From Astrocystis sublimbata (taxonomy: Eukaryota; Ascomycota; Sordariomycetes; Xylariales; Xylariaceae), in contig JAJNNY010000043.1 in the NCBI GenBank assembly GCA_022453515.1, positions 248,001-312,000 of the forward strand: a stretch of 64,000 bases of DNA, written 5' to 3'. The notes beneath the pieces are model-generated. The model had not been told where the DNA came from and did not search any database. It saw nothing but the letters and a program-made list of their open reading frames with translations. Shown here in pieces: positions 23,156 through 32,324 of the stretch (position 1 is the first letter of the stretch; each line of letters opens with the position of its first letter). Both the position numbers and the translations under genes were made by a program.

Positions 23156-25436
23156 CTAATCAAGCCAGATAAGCACCGCCTCGCTGCTAGAAACAGTAAC
23201 AACAACGGCGCCATCCTCCACCTTGGCGGTCTTAAAACCATGCCGATAGTCTCTGATTTCCTTTCCGAGGCTATGGTAAGTCCACTGGCTATCGTCATAC
23301 GTGATCGATCGAGCGTCGGAGTGGGCACCACCGGGCGCGTTGAGGTAAGCAGATGACACGCGCCCCACGGCAGGGATCTCGAATTTGAAACTGACGGTGC
23401 CGCGCCGCACACGCATGTCAACACTCCAGTGGTCCAGGTTGACCACTGCAATGCGCCTCGGCACATCATCTTCATAGGCCACATAGGCTGCAGTATTGCT
23501 GGCATTGATCTCGAGTTGCGAGACACGCGTCTTGCCCAAGCTCCCCTATTCCAACATGTTCAGTACTGCTCCAATGTTGTCAAAGTTTCACTTTCCCATC
23601 GGAAAGGTTTCTCTACTTTCGAAATGGAAAGAGAGCAAACTTACTGTGCAATGGTCAGTTTCATTATCCACGGAGTGTGGGCTTAGATAACGCACCTATA
23701 AAATCCGCAAGAAGCACTTGCGAGTAAAAGTTGCTGAACACCTGGGCTGGCTCTTCGGCGCTCGCAACAGGGAGCCACATGTTGGAGCCCGCATCTTCGC
23801 CAACATTCTCGTTAGTACCAACATCACAGCTTTTGCCTCCTTGATCGTATTTCTGTGCCGTGCAGTGGGTGCAGGCAATCAATGGTGAAGTCGCGTTACT
23901 TACGCATAATCTGATGATAGTTGATGCGCGCAACCCCTATGGCCATGCTATAGAGGTAGAAGTCGACTTGCCACAAGGCCGAGCCCAGCCGCGCCTGATA
24001 AGGGTATTCATTTTTTGGATGGAGCGAATTCCCAACCTCCGACAATACTGTGATGGTGTCAGTCTCCGCCTCAGTCACTGTGTTTTCTGGGTTCGGGTGA
24101 TCATGTAAACTTCTCCACTTCCAAGAGTGGCAGAGAGCAGAAGAACGAGATCATCAATTTCTTACCGAACGGCACCTCGGGCTTGTTATCGCGCAGCCAG
24201 TTGATGCGTACTTTGAACTGGTCGAGATGGTTGTGCGTCATCGTCATGTTCATAAGCGTGCTACCGAGCGTGGCGTTTGTGCCAGCATTTCCTTGGTAGT
24301 AATGCGCCGCAACCTCCTTGACGGTCTCTCCATCATCGATGCCCAGGCTGAAACTATTTACCTCGCAGGAGTCAATATTTGTCACTTAAAATTACGAGTT
24401 GCTGAAAAAAAACGAGGATTTACAGGTGTTTTGGGAGCTTAGATACCCTTTAGGGTAATGTGTGCTCCCGAGCCTTGTCAGAAAAAGTGGTTGGGGGGGG
24501 GGGGAGGTGTCTCTAAATTGAACTGACCATTGGTCGACCGCGAATTTGTATTGGTTCGCCGCTACATCGGCACCGAAATACGCGGCGGTGTCAAAGGCCG
24601 TGAAATACCGTCCTGACGGTTGACGGAACACGCCCTCCTTAATCGCCGACACGTACCGTGTCCAATTCCCAACATACGTTTCGTTGGTGAGGTTGCCTTG
24701 GTACTCAGGTGGGTGCAAAGGAATTCCATCAGCACCCGTAAACGTATCGGTGTACAGGTCGGCCTCATTCCCAGGTTGAATTGAGAAGATCTTGTCCAAG
24801 CCTATGATATCCACAGCTGACTTGGTCCAAGAAACGGTCTCGCTTATGTTCGTTGTGGCGAGTGGTACCTGGATTATGTACTTTGCGCTAGGAAAGTTCT
24901 TGGTGAGGTTCCAGTACGAAGGGCCAATGACGGTGTGTCCAATATCTTGATAATGATCTCGTTCAGCTACTGGCAATGCTGGTTCGGTCTGGTCTGGAGA
25001 GTACTTCCCATAATCGGACTGCAACCTCTGGAGTCAGTAATTGCTACAGTAAAAGGATTGCTCATGGAACAGTGGTTTTCAGGTGTCTCGGGAGCATATG
25101 TACCTATTAGGGCAATTTATGCTCCCGAGACATGCCAGAGGGGGCAATACATACAGACGTCCCACCTAGCCGTATGATTGGTCTCCCTCTAGTCCTTGAG
25201 TAGATGGCGTCCATCAAATTGGTCGAGAAGACATTTATACTGCCGTTGTCATCTTTTGCGTACCGTGTGAAAGAGGACAACTCGAATGACAATCCTAAAA
25301 AGTCGGAACTTATGGGAGCGGAGGCCTGCTCTGGGGTAGCTATTGGAACGCGGACAGAGACCAAAGAGCTGGCTACTACCACAGACGTCTCGAAGGCCAA
25401 TGCATAGCAAAACGCCTTGAGAGCGGTATACAACAT
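23156..25436 (-). CDS. Glycoside hydrolase family 79 (beta-glucuronidase-like), possibly with eroded 3' exons
   Basis: The start MLYTALKAFCYALAFETSVVVASS looks like a signal peptide. GH79 landmarks follow: SSDFLGLSFELSSFTRYA, GRPIIRLGGTS, FSIQPGNEADLY (acid/base Glu), HYYQGNAG, VLSEVGNSL (nucleophile Glu), a second domain with VNLDHWSV, and the end SSSEAVLIWLD. Well-supported exons: 25436-25155, 25027-24528, 24353-24166 (or from 24347) and 24047-23904. The two junctions after that (near 23903-23837 and 23695-23545) do not close in frame with the most canonical sites; the first does so only with a GAG acceptor. The 3' part may therefore be mis-modelled or decaying. Introns 1 and 2 hold related hairpin elements (separate entries). 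Family role: removal of glucuronic acid from glycans such as arabinogalactan, outside the cell. Confidence 0.8.
24423..24483 (-). repeat. Hairpin element copy B, inside intron 2 of the GH79 gene (introner-like)
   Basis: A segment of about 61 bp aligns without gaps to 25080-25140, with about 14 differences. It has a GGGAGC...GCTCCC stem and an inner TACCCTTTAGGGTA palindrome. It lies wholly within the intron that runs from the GTCAGT donor at 24527 to the acceptor near 24354. Many differences are transitions, which suits decay of a once-identical copy. Confidence 0.75.
24493..24513. repeat. G12 homopolymer beside a partial third element copy
   Basis: Twelve Gs (24493-24504) are followed by AGGTGTCTC, and AGTGGTT precedes them. 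The copy at 25080 has the same AGTGGTT...AGGTGTCTC arrangement at 25068-25089 with TTC in place of the G run. This reads as the edge of a truncated tandem copy within the same intron. Confidence 0.5.
25080..25140 (-). repeat. Hairpin element copy A, inside intron 1 of the GH79 gene (introner-like)
   Basis: It contains a perfect 15-bp inverted repeat: TGTCTCGGGAGCATA at 25084-25098 and its reverse complement at 25118-25132, with a 19-base loop. It lies within the 127-bp intron 25154-25028 (donor GTATGT, acceptor CTCCAG), which joins GGTS to RLQSDYGKY in frame. Confidence 0.85.
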
Positions 25437-27049
25437 CTTGAGCTATTTCAAGGACCGCTTGTCCACGCTCAAAGTCCGGCTGGGGTAGTTATTATTTTTC
25501 TCAAACCAGGGTAGAGTAGGGGAATTCAGTCAAGTCGATGAGAATATTCACAATATAATTTGTAAAGGAACTATGCAAGACCGTTATGATTGGAAAAGCT
25601 TCGCATGTGGCTCGTCGAGGGGCACACTGGTATTAAGGAATGTCTACCGCTTCCGGTGACAATTCGATTCTTCGTACTGAGAGGTAGAATGATGTTGTGC
25701 TGAGGTTTCTTTTTCAGGTTCTCGCAAGCCGGCGACTGCGATTGGCTCAAGCTACAACTCTATATCCGAGGAAGGGGTACTTGAATGCTGCGTCAACGCA
25801 TGTCCGGCTTTATAAAGACCCGTTGGAGTTTGGCAGGCTCGCCGTACCTATGGTGAATGATGGTATCGTTCAGACAAGTCTCATCTTGGAAAAGTCTCTG
25901 GGCGAGCTTATCATGATCAAAGCTAGCTTTGGCGCCTCTATTGCACGGTCACTTGTTTGGATCGCCAATGAAGAAGATGCCCGTTACTGGCTCCTCGGTT
26001 CCGTGTCTCAAATTAAGCATTGAGCCAAGCAATCGCAGGTCACTATTGTCAACATCTTAAAAGACTACGGGTCACCGCTTATCGGTGGTTATATTGGTCC
26101 GGATTGGAATTTCTCAAGCAGAGGTGTCGGCGCGGGCTGAGTGGAATTTTTTCCCCGGCACGGGTCGGAGTGGCCGGACTATTAACTCCTACAAATGCAA
26201 CCATATTCGGTTAAGACGTAATATACTGTCGGAAGCTTGCCAATGTGACAACTGCGACCTGCTTTACGAGGGCCCAAGCTGGCGTGGCTGGCAAGTCAAG
26301 TTGTGGGCATGTATGAATGACATTTGGTAAGATCCATTAGTGGTCTCAACTTCATTTCTAATGACTCTCCATCAACACAAGGGCCCAACTCCATCACCTT
26401 GCCTTTCGGCTCTTGCTAATAATAACAATACCTTTGGCTGAGTTTTGTTGCCACTGAGGCAATGTTACGTGTTTCTTCTCTATTATGTCTACCTATAATT
26501 CTTTTAATTTCTTGTAGCTGACGCGGCACGTTCAGTAAAGTTCACAAGACTGTAATAAACTTCACGCGTGCAGTGCGACATCATGGCAAGCAGCCTCCAA
26601 GCTCGTGTAACATTATGCAATACTAGAGGCCATAGTGCTACGGACCGGAACGAAATGGCAAGTTCTGTTGAATGTTACGCGCGCCCTTCAAAGTAGATCT
26701 TTCAGTAAGCACAATACGCCCAGGTGTAGGCGATTCAACTATATGTACCCATGTACCTAAGCTATGTCACCTGAGATGAGCTCTTATCAAGATACATAGG
26801 ACCTCACGGATACGCCGAATTCAAATTCGAACTCAAATGTTGGGCTACCGAGAGTCCCAAACCTTGACTTATATTTGCAAGAACTTCACCGTCAAGGTTT
26901 CTCCACGACCTTCCTTCCTGACCCGCGGCCCTTCCCCGAGGCAATTCCAGCTTAATGTAATCGAATAATCAAGACACCATTCCCCCCCTCTCCCATTCCC
27001 CTCCCACACGTACACAGCCGAACCATGCTAACACGGCGTAGCTTTCGCC
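25437..27049. other. Intergenic spacer
   Basis: About 1.6 kb between the divergent GH79 and 27050 genes. No domain-bearing frame, RNA or repeat was seen beyond short AT runs. Both promoters must lie here. Confidence 0.45.
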
Positions 27050-28081
27050 ATGGCTTCCCCTTCGCTGGGTATATCGACTGACTGGGAGTCCATCGACTGT
27101 GACGCCTCCTCGGTGATATCTCTGTCAGATGACGATGAGTCCTGGGAGGTAACCTCACTGTCCAGTGATGACGACAGTGACAACGTCCCAGACGTGGACA
27201 GATTGACTACCGAACCTCTCCGTTCACATCCCAACCGGTCCGAAGAAAGCACACGCATAGCAACTCAACCAGTCAGCCAAAACGTCGAGCCTAACACTAC
27301 CCGGGCCGTCGAAGAACACAGCATTCGTAAGCCCCAGGTGATCAAATCGAACCATCATGAGGCTCAGCTGGTCATACCAGGCGATCACGGAGTCCAGTCA
27401 GAACGAAACGCCATGAATGACACTCATAATTTATGTATTGCCAACATCACTACACTAGTGAAACTATCAGGCAGAATACTATCTCAATTCGGCTCGGAGC
27501 GGCTCCCCTACGAGGTCACGTGCATGTTGACATACCTGCATGAAGAACTCAGGCTTTGGATGGTGCTGGGAAGCATTGATAGTACCCACTCCAGGCTACC
27601 AGTCACCTTCCTATGTCGCGCGAAGGAGCTCACACGTGAACTCATCAGTGTGCAGAGCGTTTTGAGGAGTCAAGCAGCGCAGGGTTCAAGAACGCCTTTA
27701 CCCGAATGGGGACTGGACAAGATCAGAGAAATATATGATCAGATGGCAGAAATAACACAAGGTCTGGGATATCCAACGTCAGACGATAACATGTTGGTAA
27801 GAACCACTCATGGCAGTCAAGCCGTTCACCGAATTGCCATGCTTAGATTGAAAGATGAAGTTACAGCATGCGTCGGGGAGATGGAACACTGGCAGCGAAT
27901 AGGATTGTGTTGCCGATATCAAATTGATCAGCTGGACAAATTCATCTGCAGCTACAGAAGAACCAAAGAGTCGTTGAAGTACATCCTGAGCCACGAAGAC
28001 ACCGATAAAATATGCAGCCAAGCGCGCGAGACTTGCAGATTCTGGTATGGAGCCCCTACAGTCATGTCACCCACCTCCTAG
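27050..28081 (+). CDS. Hypothetical protein, acidic N-terminus and helical core
   Basis: A single open frame of 343 residues. The first 60 residues are acidic and Ser-rich (SLSDDDESWEVTSLSSDDDS). Residues about 125-330 are predicted by eye to be mainly helical with scattered Cys and Leu (NLCIANITTLVKLSGRILSQ, LDKFICSYRRTKESLKYILS). There is no signal peptide or membrane segment. I do not recognise a family. The coherent length, start context (GCCATGG) and codon use support a real gene. An intracellular role is likely only because no export signal is seen. Confidence 0.6.
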   Translation: MASPSLGISTDWESIDCDASSVISLSDDDESWEVTSLSSDDDSDNVPDVDRLTTEPLRSHPNRSEESTRIATQPVSQNVEPNTTRAVEEHSIRKPQVIKSNHHEAQLVIPGDHGVQSERNAMNDTHNLCIANITTLVKLSGRILSQFGSERLPYEVTCMLTYLHEELRLWMVLGSIDSTHSRLPVTFLCRAKELTRELISVQSVLRSQAAQGSRTPLPEWGLDKIREIYDQMAEITQGLGYPTSDDNMLVRTTHGSQAVHRIAMLRLKDEVTACVGEMEHWQRIGLCCRYQIDQLDKFICSYRRTKESLKYILSHEDTDKICSQARETCRFWYGAPTVMSPTS

Positions 28082-28176
28082 CAAGTCTTGGAGTCACAAA
28101 GCACCCCGTCAACGATCTATGCTCCTGATCCTTCTTCCCGACAACTTCCCAATCGTAAGCAAGTTCTTTAGTTGGA

Positions 28177-28413
28177 ATGGAAATTAGTAACTCTAGTGGT
28201 AGTAGGGTAATTGAGAAAGATACGACAGCCTCAATAACTCTTCAGCTGAAGGAGGTGATAGATCATATGTTCCAGGAGCGAACGAAAATGAAACGAGATC
28301 CTCGCCGTCTAAATGCAGAATTGGATCTCTGTCAAGTTACCATGGACATGCTGCGCGAGATCAACAAGACGCTTGCATCGGTTTTCGACACAAACAACGA
28401 CAAGAAAGCTTAA
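28177..28413 (+). CDS. Small hypothetical helical protein or detached exon
   Basis: A 78-residue frame with an amphipathic helical look (ITLQLKEVIDHMFQERTKMK, LCQVTMDMLREINKTLASVF), similar in character to the C-terminal half of the protein encoded just upstream. The obvious splice option (donor at 28047, acceptor at 28169) does not join the two frames. It may be a small gene, a lost exon or chance. Confidence 0.3.
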   Translation: MEISNSSGSRVIEKDTTASITLQLKEVIDHMFQERTKMKRDPRRLNAELDLCQVTMDMLREINKTLASVFDTNNDKKA

Positions 28414-29719
28414 TAAATACTATCAAGCTTCAGGCCGCTATTACCCCTTCCCACAAGACTCAAGGCGGAGAGAATGCCTATGGAAATGCAATAGAGGTTA
28501 TCATAGCGATATTGTGGTCGAATACGCCTCCGCCAAGGCGATCTTAACATTGCACTTTTCCCCTTCGATTTTGAATCGGTGTTTCTTCTCGTTTGGTTTT
28601 AAGTATTGTTATACCTCAAATAAAGCAATCAATATGGAATATGAAATTTGTCGGCAAAGACTATGCGTGTATGTCGCTACATCTCGAGGATGGGGAAACT
28701 TGTTCGCTACTACTTACTACCTTATCACAGCCCCCCATCACGCTTGTTCCAATGAGGAATTACTGCATCAGGAAACTGGAGCTTTTGTGCGGAGACGCTT
28801 CAATAGTTGTGGTGCGCCGTCCCATCAGTGGTTCATCTTGGGGCCCGAGGAGCCTAACCCACCGGCAGTTGCTCCCTCGGGCTCGTCAGGGTATTCCGCT
28901 CGCCCCTCAAATCCCTACCCTGCCCCCCTCGCCCTGCTTGACATGCCCACAACGAACGGGCACATGAACTACAGAATACATACCAAGCGCAGCGACGGAG
29001 GGTTCGTCAAGGGTGTGTCTACCTACCAGTATATCGTGTGTGTTGATTGGTGCGTGTGAAACAATTGGAGATACAGTGGCTAATTATAGTTGGGCGTCCG
29101 ATATATCGTCACACCTTAGCCATCCGAAGGCGGCGCTGCCCACGATACGAGGTAATATTGTTCGCTGGCTCGCCTCACCTGGCGGGCCTGGGTGCTACCG
29201 CTGCAGCTAGGTAATACACGAAAGGCGTGGCTTTCGCCGGCGGTGTGGTACATTGGAAGTGGCTGATCTAGACTCTCTCAGCTTTCCCGATTGGAGACTT
29301 GCCATTGTGTCTCTGCGGTTGGATTGGTGGCTCGTCTGCGAATGGTTCACATGCAGGTTCACGCCAGATCGGCAATGTGACTGCCCGCCTATAGTGTTCT
29401 CCGTATGCGGCACACGATGTCACGTAGGGTGCTGTGACGGGACTACACACCGAAAATAACACCGGTTATTATAGCCATCGTGGATTCTCCCATCGCTTAA
29501 ATACAGATCTCACTTCACCTCGCTCCTTCTATGCCATTTCCTCGTCAATAGTTGCTTAGGCATATTACGTCATCTAATACTTCTGTCACACCTGCCTATA
29601 ACCTCACGGCGTTGATATTTCACCTATTTGCCAAAACTAGCGATCCTGACGAGAGATAATTATACCTACCTAACCTACCTACCTCATCATATACTCGATA
29701 ACCCTCGACTCAATTTAAA
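28414..29719. other. Intergenic spacer
   Basis: About 1.3 kb. Open frames of up to about 250 codons near 28313-29059 have mixed, domain-free content and no good start, so I treat them as non-coding. A near-perfect inverted repeat (GCCCGAGGAGC at 28843-28853 with GCTCCCTCGGGC at 28871-28882) lies here. The last 200 bp are rich in TACCTACC words and lead to the next gene. Confidence 0.4.
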
Positions 29720-30423
29720 ATGCTACTCAAAGCTGCCACATTCTCGGGCTTTCTCGTGGCATTGTGCTTCACTGCCTCGGTCGACGCCCAAGTATCAAGT
29801 CCTGTCAGGCTTTCGCCCCGCGCAGACAACTATGTCTGGACTGTCACCTGGACAGGCCCAAAGAAGTGCACATCTTGGCCATGCGCTTACTGTAAGAGCA
29901 CACCCTTTATTCTCATTCGTTGCGATCGTACAAAATCTGCATGCCGCCTGACGATAGCTAATGAATTTCGCGAAAAGCGTACAAGGTCTCAGCTCCATCC
30001 TATACCACGGATAAGGGCTTGGTTCCTATATTCGATGCTACCTGCGTGGGCACGGTCGACCAGCAGCTGAAGACGTGCTCTTTGTCCACCACACAAGCGG
30101 ACGCAGACACATTTCCAGTGACGGTATCGGGCAACTTCAGCACCTATCAGACGAGCGGTGTCGGGAGCGGCTTAATCGACATCAAGGCAACGTGGTTCGA
30201 TCAGGAATCGTACGTATAAGTCCCATCCTGGCTTGTTATCCGCTGCCTATGCTCACCTGTCACGCGAAGTGGTGCGAATAGAACGCTCCAGGGCACAACT
30301 CCCATGCAAGCCAACACTGCGAATCTCAATACGTGGATGGTTGACCCCGAAGGGTGCCCTATCACACATTGCGACGGGGCGAATGCGACGCGAACTGTGA
30401 GAAGAGGCTCACTAGGACTCTAG
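29720..30423 (+). CDS. Small secreted cysteine-containing protein (effector-like candidate)
   Basis: Three exons join in frame: 29720-29891, 29978-30209 and 30282-30423, giving 181 residues. The donors are GTAAGA and GTACGT, the acceptors AAAAG and AATAG. The leader MLLKAATFSGFLVALCFTA ending near SVDAQ is a good signal peptide. The mature part has six Cys (PKKC, WPC, DATC, KTC, PEGC, THC) and a beta-rich look (YVWTVTWTGP, LIDIKATWFD). No membrane segment or GPI signal is seen. I recognise no family. Size, secretion and even Cys number fit the loose class of small secreted fungal proteins that includes effectors, but nothing shows a host role. Confidence 0.7.
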
Positions 30424-31400
30424 AACTCACTACTTTTGCTGTTCTTTCATTTGAAGAGATTTTGAGGAGATCAAAGTGGCTTATGGGCTATGACAAAATG
30501 ACATGCATGAACGGCAGACGGGGCGAATCTAGCTAACTCGCTGGTCGGCTTTTGGACTCGTAATAATGGAGGACCTAGATTTCACAACTCCCAATAGAGT
30601 AGTAGTAGTAGTAGTAGTAATTATAGACCGAATGGAACAAGGCGCCGCAATTGATTGAATACCTCGGGAAGCCTTATCTCTAGCCATGTGCCTATCTTTT
30701 TAGGCGGATAGCACTCCGTTCTCTTGCTGTATGTGATTATCGCCAAGTGGACGTTTCATTTTGCTCCAAGCCACCAACAGAAACAGAGCATTGCTACAAG
30801 GTACCTACTCTAGGTACTTAAGTACGTGGCATGCCTGGGCCTGCGGGGTCTTGTCCTGGTCCTGCATGCCTAACAGCCACATGGGGCTCATCTAGGACTC
30901 ATAAGCCACATGGATTGCTGGGGGCTTGGGGGCTTGGGTACTGGCATCTTTGATTCGCTCTGCTGCTGCCTACCGGAATCCACTCTGATAACATGGGAGG
31001 CCTACCGTATCGGGCTTGAGAAGTCCTACAAACAACCACGGATGTCCCACCGTGACCTGTCCTACCCCCCCATACCGTTGCCTCGTCTGAACATTCCAAA
31101 AAAGGTTGCCTTGCATTTTTAGGCGCCTACTTAATTCCCTGATTTAACACGATCCTGATTCTGTCCTTCGTAGGCAATTACGTGTTCACATAGTACTATT
31201 CCCTGCCCCAATATCGCAGTCCCCTAGTCCATCTCGTGAGTTAGTCCTACCGATAACCAAACGCCTGATACCCAAACACCCAAGTGTGTAGCACTAACCA
31301 GAACATGCTGAGGAAACCCGACCCGTCGAACTGGCAGTGTCACCTTTCGGTGATCAAGCGCTCGCTTATCCTTACTCTTGAGATGTAAGCTCTTGCTTCA
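30424..31400. other. Intergenic spacer
   Basis: About 1 kb between convergent genes. It holds an AGT microsatellite at 30598 and a GGTACCTACTCTAGGTACTT stretch near 30800. No further gene was seen. Confidence 0.45.
30598..30619 (+). repeat. (AGT)7 microsatellite
   Basis: Seven perfect AGT units in a non-coding spacer. Confidence 0.95.
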
Positions 31401-32324
31401 TCAACTGCAATCCGTTAGCTTTGATCCAATCAACGTTGACAGGAATGCCATGCCTTGTTTGTCCATCTTGGTCTTCTCCTTGATCCAGCGCTCTCCATTG
31501 TGGTCATCTCTGCCATCTAGCGTGCAGCATGAGCAAAAGCCGTACCTAGCTGAATCCGAGTCGTAGTCGGATGTCGAGTCGACATCTGGAGTGGGGAGTC
31601 TAGGGATAACAGGTGCTGCAGGTACGTAACCGCGTTGCCTCTCCCTGGGGCGAGATGTTATAGGCGGGGCATTCCGGTAGCCTCCGCAGTCCTGGAACTC
31701 GCTCGCTTCTTCTCCGTCACTTGGCCCTCTGGGCATCCTACCGTTGGACTGCCTCGTCAGAGCATCCCTTCGATACCCAGTGCTACTCAGGTATCTACTT
31801 GAGACAACGGCTTCCTGACATGCCTCATCCTTAAATTTCACCGTCTTTTGGCGTTCGATTTGCGAGTTTGGTGCGCTGGATGATTCTCGGCGTACCTGCG
31901 AACTTGACATTTGGTGTCTAGGTGCTTCCACCCGGCTCTTTGGCAGTTGAGAACTCTCGTCATAATCGTCTCCTGTACCGCCCCTTCGTCTCCTGAAATC
32001 GATCGAGGCAGAATCTGTGGAAGATACCGACCTCTGAGGAGTAGAACACCTACACCATTCTGAGCAGTCCTGTCGGTTTCTGCAAGAGGCGCGATCAACC
32101 ATCTGCGAAGACCGGTGTTTCCTGTCCGGATATAGCACAAAATCGTAAAGCGGACTATTTACGTCTAAGAAGCATCGCTGTGAGCAATAAATTACGATAT
32201 GAAGTCTTGAAAGCAAAGGCCTACCAGAAGCTCTAGGGTCAGAACGGCTCCTATGCACCCCCCTGTGCCTGGAAGAGTGCTGATATTCACGTCCTGAGTT
32301 GAAAATCTCCTGTCGCACTCCCAT
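31401..32324 (-). CDS. Hypothetical protein, disordered Ser/Arg-rich with Cys clusters
   Basis: Two exons, 32324-32225 and 32164-31401, join through a 60-bp intron (donor GTAGGC, acceptor CTTAG) and keep frame, giving 287 residues. Removing the intron yields DPRASDVNSPLYDFVLYPDR. Features: an N-terminal Arg/His/Ser-rich stretch, a Cys cluster (ASCRNRQDCSEWCRCS), a long charged disordered middle, a Pro-rich PVIPRLPTPDVDSTSDYDSD segment and a C-terminal Cys group (YGFCSCCTL) followed by a basic tail. No signal peptide. The Cys groups could bind metal, but no named finger fits. Unknown function. Confidence 0.6.
   Translation of the reverse strand: MGVRQEIFNSGREYQHSSRHRGVHRSRSDPRASGRPLLSRLHIVIYCSQRCFLDVNSPLYDFVLYPDRKHRSSQMVDRASCRNRQDCSEWCRCSTPQRSVSSTDSASIDFRRRRGGTGDDYDESSQLPKSRVEAPRHQMSSSQVRRESSSAPNSQIERQKTVKFKDEACQEAVVSSRYLSSTGYRRDALTRQSNGRMPRGPSDGEEASEFQDCGGYRNAPPITSRPRERQRGYVPAAPVIPRLPTPDVDSTSDYDSDSARYGFCSCCTLDGRDDHNGERWIKEKTKMDKQGMAFLSTLIGSKLTDCS

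Noticed and set aside
28313..29059. 248-codon frame as a gene
   Set aside because: No domain, odd composition, and it overlaps the end of a better small frame. No splice or start support.
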